Positions 28,264 through 37,321 of a stretch of 64,000 nt of DNA are shown in pieces. Position numbers and translations under genes: made by a program. Origin of the DNA: Psychrobacter sp. Choline-02u-9 (GTDB taxonomy: Bacteria; Pseudomonadota; Gammaproteobacteria; Pseudomonadales; Moraxellaceae); NCBI RefSeq assembly GCF_002836505.1, contig NZ_PJBF01000049.1, forward strand, positions 1 to 64,000, given 5' to 3'. Each line of letters begins with the position of its first letter. Position 1 is the stretch's first letter. The notes beneath the pieces were generated by a model. That model worked only from the letters and a program-made list of their open reading frames with translations. It made no database searches and was not told the DNA's origin.

Positions 28264-29100
28264 ATGAAACGTCGTACTCTTTTAGCCCTTGCCGCCAGCA
28301 CCATGTTCCTTGCCGCTTGTGGTCAATCTGCTACCAACGAAGCCGATACCAGTGCAACTGACAGCGCTGCAACAGGCGGTTCTGATTTGCTACAACGTAT
28401 CAACAACGGCGGCACTATCAACGTCGGTACAGAGGGTACTTATCCTCCGTTCACGTACCATGATGAGAGTGGCAAACTAACGGGTTATGATGTTGAAGTA
28501 ACGCGTGCAGTCGCGGATAAATTAGGCGTAGACGTTGAGTTTAAAGAAACCCAATGGGATGCGATGCTAGCTGGTTTGGATTCAAAACGCTTTGATATGG
28601 TGGCTAACCAAGTCAGTTTGACCACGCCTGAGCGTAAAGCAAAGTATGACAAATCAATGGCTTATAGCTGGTCAGGTGCGGTTGTATTGGCACCTACTGA
28701 TGACAACCGTTATAGCTCGTGGGAAGGTCTAAAAGGCCTACGTACGGCGCAATCACTTAGCAGTAACTACGGTGAGCTTGCAGAGCGTTATGGCGCAGAG
28801 ATCGTTCCTGTCGATGGTATGGCGCAAGCGATTCAGTTAGTGAAGCAAGACCGTGCTGACTTTACGATGAATGACAATCTAGCAGTATTGGATTATCTAA
28901 AGAAATTCCCAGATTCTGATCTTGAGATTAAACTGACAGCACCTGCTAGTGAGTTGCGTGGTTCAGGCCTAGTGCTTATCAAAGGTGATGATGAAGTTGT
29001 AGCTAAATTAGATGAAGCAATGGCTGAATTGGCGGCTGAAGGTACGCTAACTAAGCTTAGCGAACAGTTCTTTGGTGCTGATATAAGTCAACAAAAATAA
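28264..29100 (+). CDS. Polar amino-acid ABC transporter, substrate-binding lipoprotein (cystine-like)
   Basis: 278 residues. The signal peptide ends FLAACG, giving a lipidated Cys19, then a Ser/Thr/Ala linker. The SBP_bac_3 domain begins [19 protein letters not shown], with [37 protein letters not shown] and [14 protein letters not shown]; these features are closest to cystine/FliY-TcyJ-type binding proteins, though histidine or other polar amino acids cannot be excluded, and the gene follows hutC. Its stop TAA overlaps the permease ATG (TAATG), so translation is coupled. Confidence 0.88.
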   Translation: MKRRTLLALAASTMFLAACGQSATNEADTSATDSAATGGSDLLQRINNGGTINVGTEGTYPPFTYHDESGKLTGYDVEVTRAVADKLGVDVEFKETQWDAMLAGLDSKRFDMVANQVSLTTPERKAKYDKSMAYSWSGAVVLAPTDDNRYSSWEGLKGLRTAQSLSSNYGELAERYGAEIVPVDGMAQAIQLVKQDRADFTMNDNLAVLDYLKKFPDSDLEIKLTAPASELRGSGLVLIKGDDEVVAKLDEAMAELAAEGTLTKLSEQFFGADISQQK

Positions 29101-29858
29101 TGTCAGTTTCTATCATGTCAGCTTCTGTAATGTCTACATCATGGTTCGCGGACTTATTGGCAGTATTGCCATTTATGAGTCCTGATCGAGCGCAGATTGT
29201 CATCTCGTCGTTTTGGCCAATGCTCAAGGGCGGTATCTATTATTCGATACCGCTGGCATTGATCTCATTTGCGATTGGTATGGCCATTGCACTGACAGTG
29301 GCATTGATTCGTATCATTCCGCGTGCTACTTGGTTCCATGAAATTATCTATCGGCTCGCTCGCGTCTATGTGTCTGCGATTCGCGGTACACCGATGCTGG
29401 TTCAGCTATTTATTATTTTCTATGGTCTGCCAAGTGTTGGGGTGAAGCTTGATCCCTTTCCTTCAGCGATTATTGCATTCTCATTGAACATCGGTGCTTA
29501 TGCATCGGAGACAGTGCGTGCTTCGATTTTATCGATACCAAAAGGACAGTGGGAAGCAGGCTCGACGGTTGGTTTGACGTATCTACAGACTTTTCGTCAT
29601 GTGATTTTACCGCAGGCGCTTCGAGTGTCGGTGCCGCCGTTATCTAATACCTTTATCAGTCTGGTAAAAGATACCTCACTTGCTTCACTGGTACTGGTCA
29701 CTGAACTATTTAAACAAGCGCAGATTATCACAGCTCGTAACTATGAGTTTATGCTTGTCTACACAGAAGCGGCAATTATCTACTGGGGTATTTGTCTGTT
29801 CTTGACCTTCATCCAAGGCAAGCTTGAAACTAGGCTAGACCGTTATGTAGCAAAATAA
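29100..29858 (+). CDS. Polar amino-acid ABC transporter permease (cystine-like)
   Basis: A 252-residue inner-membrane permease of the HisM/YecS group, with about five to six transmembrane segments. The family signature is visible in [22 protein letters not shown] and the EAA loop [22 protein letters not shown] (partial), followed by [18 protein letters not shown]. The N-terminus has three Met within eleven residues; the first one overlaps the upstream stop. Only one permease gene is present, so it should act as a homodimer. The ATPase gene lies beyond a MITE-like insertion. Confidence 0.9.
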   Translation: MSVSIMSASVMSTSWFADLLAVLPFMSPDRAQIVISSFWPMLKGGIYYSIPLALISFAIGMAIALTVALIRIIPRATWFHEIIYRLARVYVSAIRGTPMLVQLFIIFYGLPSVGVKLDPFPSAIIAFSLNIGAYASETVRASILSIPKGQWEAGSTVGLTYLQTFRHVILPQALRVSVPPLSNTFISLVKDTSLASLVLVTELFKQAQIITARNYEFMLVYTEAAIIYWGICLFLTFIQGKLETRLDRYVAK

Positions 29859-29907
29859 GCTACGTAGTAAAATAAGTTATGGCTCAATAGACACTCGCAA
29901 ATATAGA

Positions 29908-30083
29908 CTAGGGCGTGTCATCATTTAGATAGCGAGGCTTAAAATGAGATAAATAGTAGTCAAATGAGGAAAAAATTGCAGAGAATATAGGTATATTCAC
30001 AATATTTTTGACGATATTTGACAAGATTTAGCCATTTTAAGACCGCTAAATGATTGAATGGGCTAATTGATGACACGCCCTAG
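29908..30083. mobile_element. MITE-like element, copy 1 (about 176 bp)
   Basis: Starts CTAGGGCGTGTCATCA and ends with its exact 16-base reverse complement. The interior is A+T-rich without an ORF. Its reverse complement is clearly related along its length to the element at 46746-46918, e.g. CAAATATCGTCAAA versus CAAACATCGTCAAA and ATTTATCTCATTTT in both. If the ends are taken at GGGCG, the flanking TA would be a target duplication. It sits between the permease and ATPase genes of one transporter. Confidence 0.8.
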
Positions 30084-30099
30084 TACAACAGGAATTTTT

Positions 30100-30843
30100 A
30101 TGATCAAAGTCACTAATATTCATAAAGCCTTCGGTGGCAATCAGGTGCTAAAAGGCATCGACTTGACCATTAATAAAGGCAAAGTGGTCGTAATATTAGG
30201 ACCTTCAGGATCGGGTAAAACCACCTTTTTGCGTTGTTTGAATGCGCTAGAGATTCCTGACCAAGGTGTGATTGCTTTTGATGACGATAGCTTGAGCGTG
30301 GACTTTGCGACTAAGCCAAGCAAAAAAACGCTACTAGCCTTACAGCGTAAATCAGGTATGGTATTTCAGTCTTATAACTTGTTTCCACATAAGACAGCCA
30401 TTGAAAACTTGATGCTTGGGCCTACGGTAGTACAGGGGCAAAGCAAAGCGCAAGCCCGTGAGCAGGCATTGGTACTACTAGAGAAAGTTGGACTGTCGGA
30501 CAAAGCGGATCTCTATCCGTTCCAGTTATCTGGTGGTCAGCAGCAGCGTATTGGTATTGCCCGTGCGCTTGCTATTGAGCCGTCATTATTACTGTTTGAT
30601 GAGCCAACCTCTGCACTTGATCCAGAGTTGGTACAGGATGTGCTAGAGACAATGAAGCAGCTCGCCTCTGAAGGTTGGACGATGGTCGTAGTGACTCACG
30701 AAATCAACTTTGCTCGTGACGTTGCCGATCATGTTGTACTGATTGAGGATGGTCATGTGGTCGAAGAAGGCAGTGCCAAACAGCTCTTTGAGGACTCAAA
30801 GCATCCTCGTACGCAGGCATTTTTGCAACGTATTGAGCAGTAA
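30100..30843 (+). CDS. Polar amino-acid ABC transporter ATP-binding protein
   Basis: A 247-residue ATPase of the GlnQ/HisP/TcyN group. Walker A is GPSGSGKTTFLR, Q-loop in MVFQSYNLFPHKTAIENL, signature LSGGQQQRIGIARAL, Walker B LLLFDEPTSALDPE, and H-loop VVVTHE. The open frame runs back to 30067 inside the MITE, but the ATG at 30100 begins the normal MIKVTNIHKAFGG and has CAGGAA upstream. It energises the permease encoded on the other side of the MITE. Confidence 0.93.
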   Translation: MIKVTNIHKAFGGNQVLKGIDLTINKGKVVVILGPSGSGKTTFLRCLNALEIPDQGVIAFDDDSLSVDFATKPSKKTLLALQRKSGMVFQSYNLFPHKTAIENLMLGPTVVQGQSKAQAREQALVLLEKVGLSDKADLYPFQLSGGQQQRIGIARALAIEPSLLLFDEPTSALDPELVQDVLETMKQLASEGWTMVVVTHEINFARDVADHVVLIEDGHVVEEGSAKQLFEDSKHPRTQAFLQRIEQ

Positions 30844-30873
30844 ATACGCTTGTTTTTGCGTAAGTAATCAAAC

Positions 30874-30914
30874 AAAAAAGCCCCAATCATGATGCTATGG
30901 TTGGGGCTTTTTTT
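30874..30914 (+). terminator. Terminator of the amino-acid ABC operon
   Basis: AAAAAAGCCCCAA / TTGGGGCTTTTTTT stem with inner CAT/ATG pairing. It resembles the gdhA/hutI terminator and can also serve the convergent EamA gene. Confidence 0.88.
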
Positions 30915-30956
30915 GTCGAAATAAATAGGATATATCTCAAATGAGTAGACAGTAAA

Positions 30957-31910
30957 CTATACTTTTTGTCGTTGTTTTAACCAGCGAGGTACACGAGTGG
31001 CGGTACCATTTAATACAGCATTCAACAAAGCCGCCAGTAAGATAAGCGCCACACCCAAATACTGAATCCAAGACAAAGATTGATGTAGTAACAGCATCGC
31101 GAGCGCAATCGCAGTCAATGGCTCAAAAATCGTAAATACCGATGCACGAGTGGCGGGCAGCTTCTCCAATGCCTTCATATATAGCCCAAATGGCACGACG
31201 GTTCCCAATAATGACAATCCTAAAACATAGCCCCAAGTCATTAAGGGGAGATCTAATAGCTGATCATAAGTGTTATAGGTCTCAGGCAAGAGCAGTAGTA
31301 CGCCAGCACTAATGATAATGGAAGTGAAAAATACCAAAGGGGCAGGGTGAGCATAATGCATCGCGCGCTTGCCCAATACACCATATAACGAATAACACAT
31401 CCCGGCTGATAGACCGAGTAAAATACCCCAGTTAACTTTTGCTTGTTCACCTAACATCGTCAATCCAACACCAAATACTGCCATTAGTGCTAGCAACACT
31501 GATTTCCGAGTGATGGACTCACTCAGTAAGAATTTTGAGAACAATAAACTAAATACGGGCGCGGTATAGAGTAAGGCAACGGCAGGGCCAGCACCGACAT
31601 AACTGACCGCAAAAAAATAGCAGACCGACATGCCAAGGACACCTATCAACGACTGCATCGCCAGTCCAAGCCATTGTTTTGGCTGTAACTTGATAAGGTG
31701 GGGCCACAGTGTTGGTAGCATGGCTAAGATGATAAAGGCTGCCGTGACGATGCGTAATATGGTTACTTGCCAACCACTAAATCCAATTTGGTTTAGGTAA
31801 GTCGAGAATATACCCAATGTACCCCAGCAAATAGCAGCCGTGATGATTTGAATGGTGCCTAGCCATGATTGATGCGAGTGGGTCGTCATTCCGTTGTCGA
31901 TGTTTGCCAT
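30957..31910 (-). CDS. EamA/DMT-family transporter
   Basis: A 317-residue inner-membrane protein with ten predicted hydrophobic helices in two EamA repeats (about 18-150 and 165-300). WGTLGIFSTYLNQIGFSGW and the AVSYVGAGPAVALLYTAPVF motif fit the first repeat, and LPATRASVFTIFEPLTAIALA the second. Drug/metabolite transporters of this type export amino acids or related metabolites; the substrate is not set. AAGAAG precedes the ATG. Proximity to trp genes is not evidence of function. Confidence 0.88.
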   Translation of the reverse strand: MANIDNGMTTHSHQSWLGTIQIITAAICWGTLGIFSTYLNQIGFSGWQVTILRIVTAAFIILAMLPTLWPHLIKLQPKQWLGLAMQSLIGVLGMSVCYFFAVSYVGAGPAVALLYTAPVFSLLFSKFLLSESITRKSVLLALMAVFGVGLTMLGEQAKVNWGILLGLSAGMCYSLYGVLGKRAMHYAHPAPLVFFTSIIISAGVLLLLPETYNTYDQLLDLPLMTWGYVLGLSLLGTVVPFGLYMKALEKLPATRASVFTIFEPLTAIALAMLLLHQSLSWIQYLGVALILLAALLNAVLNGTATRVPRWLKQRQKV

Positions 31911-32132
31911 ACTGTTTTCTTCTTACGCTCTAAGTGACACAAGATGTTGTAAGATTGCTATTGATACAATCTCTCCAAGCAATACTGAAATAAGAAAAGA
32001 CAACCTGATTAAAGGCTGTCTTTTGTTTATTCTTTTGAGTCTATCACTAAAAGATAATAAGTGGCTACTAGGTCGTGGTCTAAATTTAATCGACTGTCAT
32101 TTAAAATAGAAGGCGTGGCTGGATAGTAGTGC

Positions 32133-32780
32133 TTACACCTGCAATAAAAAATTACTTAGCAATCGCTTAGCGCCTTCAGTGGCAAACGACTCAGGATGAA
32201 ACTGTACGCCTTGAATTGGGTACTCTTTATGCGCCAGTCCCATAATCTCATCCCCTGTCAGCGCTGATTCAGCAAAGCTTAAGTCAGCACGGCTCTCATT
32301 AGCGACTACTGAGGTAATCGTAAGACAGCTTGGGATGGTGTCGGCTTTTACCACCAGTGAGTGATAGCGCATGATCTCAAGCTCTTGTGGCAAGCCTTGA
32401 TAGATACCTGAATTATCATGGCGAATTGATGAGACCTTGCCATGCATCGGCACACTGGCGCGTACCACATCACCGCCGAACACATGAGCGATGCCTTGCA
32501 TGCCGAGGCACACACCCAGTAGTGGCTTCGTTTTACCCATTACTTCGATCACTTCGGCACAGATACCAAAGTAGGCCGGATCATCGGGAGAGCCTGGGCC
32601 AGGTGAGATAATGATTCTATCAAGATTCATCGCTTGCACATCTGCTAAGGTAATTTCGTTATTGCGTTTAACGATGACGCTGGCTTCTTCATCACGGTCT
32701 AAGGTTTGCAAAATCTCACCCACGTATTGGTAGAGATTGAAGGTAAACGAGTCGTAGTTATCGATAATTAAAACATTCAT
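32133..32780 (-). CDS. trpG: Anthranilate synthase glutamine amidotransferase component (TrpG/PabA)
   Basis: A class I glutamine amidotransferase supplying ammonia to chorismate. The triad is visible: nucleophile Cys in LLGVCLGMQGIAHVFGG and His/Glu in GVQFHPESFATEGA. It opens MNVLIIDNYDSFTFNLYQYVGE, the standard TrpG/PabA beginning. At 215 residues it has the usual length. It follows trpE by 72 bp on the same strand. Bacteria often share this subunit between tryptophan and folate synthesis, so a PabA role is also possible. Confidence 0.92.
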   Translation of the reverse strand: MNVLIIDNYDSFTFNLYQYVGEILQTLDRDEEASVIVKRNNEITLADVQAMNLDRIIISPGPGSPDDPAYFGICAEVIEVMGKTKPLLGVCLGMQGIAHVFGGDVVRASVPMHGKVSSIRHDNSGIYQGLPQELEIMRYHSLVVKADTIPSCLTITSVVANESRADLSFAESALTGDEIMGLAHKEYPIQGVQFHPESFATEGAKRLLSNFLLQV

Positions 32781-32852
32781 GGGTCATAAACTCTTTTGTA
32801 AAAATAGTGCTAGGTAAAATATGGTCAATTTATTCAGTACGTTTAGCTTCAA

Positions 32853-34271
32853 TTATGATTGCATAAAGCTGTCTAATACGACTTTCATCGCCGACAGTTT
32901 ACGCTGAATCTCTAAGTATTCATCGGCTGGGTTTGAGTCGTAAACGTTACCGCCGCAAGTTTGAGCATAGGCAGACTCGCCATTGATAAACAGACTGCGA
33001 ATAGGAATGGCAAAGATACAATCACCATTGAAATTGAACGAGCCTAATGCACCGCCGTAAGCACCGCGACCATCCGGCTCTAGCTCGTTGATGACTTTAA
33101 TGGCTTCTACTTTAGGTGCGCCTGATAGCGTCCCAGCAGGGAAATTGCTAGCAAGGGCACTAAACATATCTTCGTTAGGATGCAAGATACCAACGATTTC
33201 AGAAGAAATATGCTGCACGTGAGAGAAGCGCTTAATGTCCATGAGGCTACGTACTTTTACCGTACCAAATCGTGCCACACGGCCAATATCATTACGATGT
33301 AAGTCGACTAGCATATTGTGCTCGGCAATCTCTTTGTCATCGTTGAGCAAGGCGCGGGCAAGCTTACGGTCTTCGATCACATCGGCGCCGCGCTTGGCAG
33401 TCCCTGCGAGCGGATAGGTTTCCATTTCACCCTGACGCAAGCGGAATAACAGCTCAGGCGAGGCACCAATGATGCATTGCTGCGCAAATTTCATAAAATA
33501 CATATGCGGTGATGGGTTAACGGCACGTAGCTTTTCATAAATCGGCATCTTGTCACCGGCAATACGGTACTTAGACTTAAAGCCTACCTCGCACTGAAAA
33601 ATACGCCCAGCGATGATGTCTTCTTTGACTTGCATGACGACATTGGCATGCTCTTCTTGGCTCATGCCATCACCTAAAAATTCAACTTTAGGCGCTTCAT
33701 AGCTAGGCGTTGGCTCATCGAGTAGAGCTTTGATTTGCTCGATGCGTTTTTCTTGCTGAGCAGTTGGGTAATAAAAATAGAAAATTTCCCCAGTCATCTT
33801 ATCTAGGGTCAATCCATCTAGATACACGCCAAACTTAAATGGTTCAAAATCTTCGCTGGCTTTTGCATTGAGGCTAGGTTCAAAGAAGTTCACGCAGTCA
33901 TAACCCAAATACCCGACCAGACCGCCGCTTTGGTCACGGGCGATAACATGCTGCGGTGTTATATCACGCAATAGCTGATAAGGGTTGTCAGTTTGATAAT
34001 GACTTACCTCAGCAGTTTTATTATCGGTAATCGCAAGCGTATTGCGATCTAATGCGGCGATAGTTGTCACAGGGTCAAAGCCGATCGCATGATGGCGCGA
34101 GATATGGCTGTCTTCACCTAATGATTCGAGTAAATAGCAGGTATCAAACGCGCTTTCGATACGTTTGAATAATGCAAAAAAATCGATATCTTGCGTCAGT
34201 TTGATACGTTGTGGTTTGCTCGGGATATCGATAGGAGCAGGCTTGGTCTGTATGCGAGTGCTAGAGGTCAT
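32853..34271 (-). CDS. trpE: Anthranilate synthase component I
   Basis: Chorismate-binding enzyme that makes anthranilate with the TrpG subunit. The N-terminal domain has CYLLESLGED, matching the LLES tryptophan-feedback motif of TrpE. The C-terminal chorismate domain has IGASPELLFRLRQGEMETYPLAGT (partial), VDLHRNDIGRV, FPAGTLSGAPKVEA and GAYGGALG. At 472 residues it is shorter than E. coli TrpE (520). Near the C-terminus, where most TrpE have a QAGAGIV stretch, it reads QTCGGNV, an unusual variant. PabB is the main alternative; trpR upstream and trpG downstream favour TrpE. Confidence 0.85.
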   Translation of the reverse strand: MTSSTRIQTKPAPIDIPSKPQRIKLTQDIDFFALFKRIESAFDTCYLLESLGEDSHISRHHAIGFDPVTTIAALDRNTLAITDNKTAEVSHYQTDNPYQLLRDITPQHVIARDQSGGLVGYLGYDCVNFFEPSLNAKASEDFEPFKFGVYLDGLTLDKMTGEIFYFYYPTAQQEKRIEQIKALLDEPTPSYEAPKVEFLGDGMSQEEHANVVMQVKEDIIAGRIFQCEVGFKSKYRIAGDKMPIYEKLRAVNPSPHMYFMKFAQQCIIGASPELLFRLRQGEMETYPLAGTAKRGADVIEDRKLARALLNDDKEIAEHNMLVDLHRNDIGRVARFGTVKVRSLMDIKRFSHVQHISSEIVGILHPNEDMFSALASNFPAGTLSGAPKVEAIKVINELEPDGRGAYGGALGSFNFNGDCIFAIPIRSLFINGESAYAQTCGGNVYDSNPADEYLEIQRKLSAMKVVLDSFMQS

Positions 34272-34298
34272 AACAAAGTCCGAAAAGGTTCAAATATG

Positions 34299-34340
34299 TG
34301 TTGATTAATAAGTGTTGATTAATAAGTGTCGATTAATAAG
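34299..34340. repeat. Three tandem 14-bp repeats between trpR and trpE
   Basis: Two exact copies of TGTTGATTAATAAG and a third with one change (TGTCGATTAATAAG) in uninterrupted tandem, followed by a partial TATAAG. They occupy the trpE leader, 28 bases before the start codon, and could be regulator half-sites or a slippage repeat. Confidence 0.8.
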
Positions 34341-34384
34341 TATAAGAGTCGTCAGTAAAAAGCTAAATACTGTTGTTCAAAGGG

Positions 34385-34660
34385 TTAAGAGCAGTCTCTA
34401 TGAGTAGCCAGTAACGCGCTGACATCATGGCTTTGCTTGGCCTTGGCACCGCGAGAGACAGTGGCGATACCAACACCTAGTTGCTCTGAGATATCACGTT
34501 GGGTGATGCCACGATCTAGCAAGTCAAAGATACGAATGCGGTTGGCAATGTCGTGCTGCTCTTTATCTGTCAGCAGAGCACTGAGCAGCTTTTCGATATC
34601 TGCGCTATTAGTACAGTTGGTCAAATGTTTCACTAAGCTCTGATAAGGATCGGTAGTCAT
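34385..34660 (-). CDS. trpR: Trp repressor-family regulator
   Basis: A 91-residue all-helical DNA-binding protein. The helix-turn-helix reads GITQRDISEQLGVGIATVSRGAKA, closely matching TrpR (QRELKNELGAGIATITRG), preceded by the RIRIFDLLDRG helix. TrpR binds DNA when loaded with tryptophan. Its position just before trpE and trpG on the same strand suggests an autoregulated trp unit, in contrast to E. coli where trpR is remote. YerC/YecD-type relatives are an alternative family assignment. Confidence 0.85.
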   Translation of the reverse strand: MTTDPYQSLVKHLTNCTNSADIEKLLSALLTDKEQHDIANRIRIFDLLDRGITQRDISEQLGVGIATVSRGAKAKQSHDVSALLATHRDCS

Positions 34661-35162
34661 AATAGGTAATCTTAGCCAAAGAAAATAGATAGGTCGTTTA
34701 TTGAGCGATTTTTCGCTGAGAACTATCTTGTTTCAGTATTCTAGTACAGTAGTACAATAAAAACAAGTGATGAGTTAAGTTAATAGCAGACTGCTATAGA
34801 CGTGATAAGCTCCTACGCCTGACTACATATAGCCTTAATACATAGCCAAAATCATATTAATTGATAAGTTTATAACCAGTATCGAAGAATTTTTGCACTC
34901 TCTCAGTATATTAAGAGCTAAAACAGAGAATTTATTATATTAATTATTGCCAAAGTGTTAATAATTCGTTATTATGCCTCTCATTATTTAAACGCTAATC
35001 ATTATCATTAACATTAATCATGTTATTCGCAAGATGAGTTAAGTATTTCAAGGTATTTAATCTTCTGGTAGGCACTATTTTAAGGGTTTTTTCGATGATA
35101 GCCCTTAAAAATAATTCTAAACATTCTAATTTCTGACAGTAAACAAAGTGAGTAAATGTGTT
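34661..35162. other. Promoter region of the haem-type receptor gene
   Basis: About 500 bp, strongly A+T-rich toward the right. It contains a Fur-box-like run at 34996-35014. No gene was seen. Confidence 0.5.
34996..35014. promoter_or_regulatory. Fur-box-like sequence
   Basis: TAATCATTATCATTAACAT matches overlapping NATWAT hexamers of the Fur consensus. It lies about 150 bp upstream of the haem-type TonB receptor. Confidence 0.65.
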
Positions 35163-37250
35163 ATGCGCGAAGTAAAGTTATCTAGCAGGTTGACTGTGCT
35201 ATCTATGGGTGTAGCAGCGGTATTGTGTGCACAAGCTGCCAGTGCCGCAACGGCAGCAGATATGCCAAACACGACATTGCAAACGATTACCGTGACAGCA
35301 AATAGCTCTGTCCGCGATAGTGTACAAGAAGACTCTGTCTATATAGATGACTATACGCCAGCAGCTCAAGCAAGCCATCTGAGCGATTTTCTGGACGTCG
35401 TACCGGGGGTAAGCGTAGGCGGTACCTCATCAGTCAACCAACGTATTCGTGTACGTGGTCTTGATGATACCAACCTAAAAGTAACGATTGATGGCGCACG
35501 TCAAGAAGGCGCGTTGTTCTACCATATGGGTGATGTCACGATTGATCCAGATCTGCTAAAACAAGCAGAGGTGTCAGTGGGCAATAACTCAGTGACGCTC
35601 GGTAATGATGCTATCGGCGGTGCGGTTGCTTTTGAGACAGTCGACGCGGCAGATTTACTTAAGCCTGGTCAAAAAGTAGGTGCTAAGCTGCATGCAGGCT
35701 ACGGCAGCAACAATGATGAACTGCTAACCTCAGCTACTGTGTATGGTGCGCCAACAGAAAATATTGATTTACTGGCTTATTATGGCAAACGCGATGCGGA
35801 CGCTGGTGAAGATGGTAAAGGCCGTAAAATCCAAACGGAAAACAGCGAAGGCGAAAACATCTTATTAAAAGCGGGTGCGTATGTCGGTAGTGATCATCAT
35901 GTAGGCGCTAGCTTTAGCCGTACCGAAAACAAAGGCAAGTTCCCATTACGTCCAGATTTTCCTGCTGGTGGTTGGAACCCAATCATCCCGCAGGAAGTCA
36001 AACGCGATACCTATGCGCTTGACTACGCATACAGTCCTGCCAACCAGTTGGTCAATGTAGACGCCAATGTATATCAGACCAGCACGCAGATTTTGCGTAA
36101 CTCTGATGGCGTACCTGGGTTTGAGTTTGATGCGGAAGTCAAAACCACAGGCGGCAAAATACAGAACACCAGTATCGTTGATAGCAGCATCATCAACGGT
36201 GTGCCAGGGGTTCATAAGTTCATCGCTGGGGTTGAGCATTACAAAAAAGAATCTGAGATGGCGCGCGATTTTGGCAAGGCGAGCACTGATGAGGCAACCA
36301 ATACCTCAGTGTATCTGGAAGACCAATGGCAGATGGGTAAGCTTAGTTTAACGCCAGGCGTCCGTTATGACCGTTATGAGTCACCAGAGTATGTATCGGC
36401 TGGCAAGACTTATGACAATGTCGTTGGCGCATTGGCTGCCAGTTATGAGATTGCACCGCGTACCCAGCTATTTGCGAGCTATACGCAGTTATTTAATGGT
36501 CCAGATCTTAGCCAAGCGATCTTTAATTCCGACGGTGTTGATACCTATGTGAACAATGACCTAAAAGCAGAAGAAGGTGACAATGCAGAAGTCGGTATTG
36601 CGACAACGCTCCGTGGTTTGACCATGGCTGATGACTCTTTAAAACTGAGCGCTAAGTACTTTGAAACCAATATCGAAAACTATATTGAGTTCGTACGTGC
36701 AGGTGGCAGTAGAACTGGTATGAATTGTACCACTGGGCAACTAGGTACAAGTGCTGCCCCTGAAGCCTGCCAAGGTGTCATTAATAATGACGAAGATTTT
36801 AAGATCAAAGGCGTAGAGTTATCAGCTGATTATCGCGCAGATAATTTCAACATGGGTCTAAGCTATGCTCGTGCACGTAGCAAAGGCGAAGATACAGGTT
36901 ACAATATCTCTTCTGTCAGTGGCAGTGGCTCTGAGTCTGGCGATAAGTACATGGTTAACCTAGGTTACGCTCCAACCAATACTACTGAGCTTGGCTGGCG
37001 CAGTACTTATGTCGCCGATGTGACACCGAATACCGCTGGTGATGACAACGAAAAACCAGGCTATGATGTGCACGATATCTTCATGACTTACACGCCAACT
37101 CAAATCGAAGGTTTGAAGGCCACGCTAGGTGTATACAACATCTTTGATGAGACTTATGCAAGCCATGCGTCACGTAACTCTATCGATGATGCCTATACTG
37201 ATTTTGAAATGGGACGTAATATCAAAACGTCTTTAACTTATCAGTTCTAA
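35163..37250 (+). CDS. TonB-dependent haem/haemoglobin-type outer membrane receptor
   Basis: Signal peptide (about residues 1-29, ending AQAASAA), a TonB box-like QTITVTA near 40, a plug domain (about 50-160: LSDFLDVVPGVSV, RIRVRGLDD, VTIDGARQEG, VTLGNDAIGGAVAFET) and a 22-strand-type barrel ending YQF. The plug sequence is that of the TonB-dependent haemoglobin/transferrin/lactoferrin receptor family (HmuR/HemR-like). The frame starts at a GTG (35148), but the ATG at 35163 (MREVKLSS) suits a signal peptide, giving 695 residues. No haem ABC importer or haem oxygenase gene is nearby. Probably Fur-controlled. Confidence 0.88.
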   Translation: MREVKLSSRLTVLSMGVAAVLCAQAASAATAADMPNTTLQTITVTANSSVRDSVQEDSVYIDDYTPAAQASHLSDFLDVVPGVSVGGTSSVNQRIRVRGLDDTNLKVTIDGARQEGALFYHMGDVTIDPDLLKQAEVSVGNNSVTLGNDAIGGAVAFETVDAADLLKPGQKVGAKLHAGYGSNNDELLTSATVYGAPTENIDLLAYYGKRDADAGEDGKGRKIQTENSEGENILLKAGAYVGSDHHVGASFSRTENKGKFPLRPDFPAGGWNPIIPQEVKRDTYALDYAYSPANQLVNVDANVYQTSTQILRNSDGVPGFEFDAEVKTTGGKIQNTSIVDSSIINGVPGVHKFIAGVEHYKKESEMARDFGKASTDEATNTSVYLEDQWQMGKLSLTPGVRYDRYESPEYVSAGKTYDNVVGALAASYEIAPRTQLFASYTQLFNGPDLSQAIFNSDGVDTYVNNDLKAEEGDNAEVGIATTLRGLTMADDSLKLSAKYFETNIENYIEFVRAGGSRTGMNCTTGQLGTSAAPEACQGVINNDEDFKIKGVELSADYRADNFNMGLSYARARSKGEDTGYNISSVSGSGSESGDKYMVNLGYAPTNTTELGWRSTYVADVTPNTAGDDNEKPGYDVHDIFMTYTPTQIEGLKATLGVYNIFDETYASHASRNSIDDAYTDFEMGRNIKTSLTYQF

Positions 37251-37288
37251 TCTAGCTTATCGAATTTAAGTCTAATCGTACTTATAAA

Positions 37289-37321
37289 GTCAGCTGTCTT
37301 ATACGGGAGCTGGCTTTTTTT
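37289..37321 (+). terminator. Terminator of the haem-type receptor gene
   Basis: A GTCAGCT / AGCTGGC stem of seven pairs with one G-U, 12-base loop and seven T. Confidence 0.8.

Noticed and set aside
30067..30099. Upstream extension of the ABC ATPase gene into the MITE end
   Set aside because: The extra residues come from the terminal repeat, and the internal ATG has a ribosome site and the normal family start.
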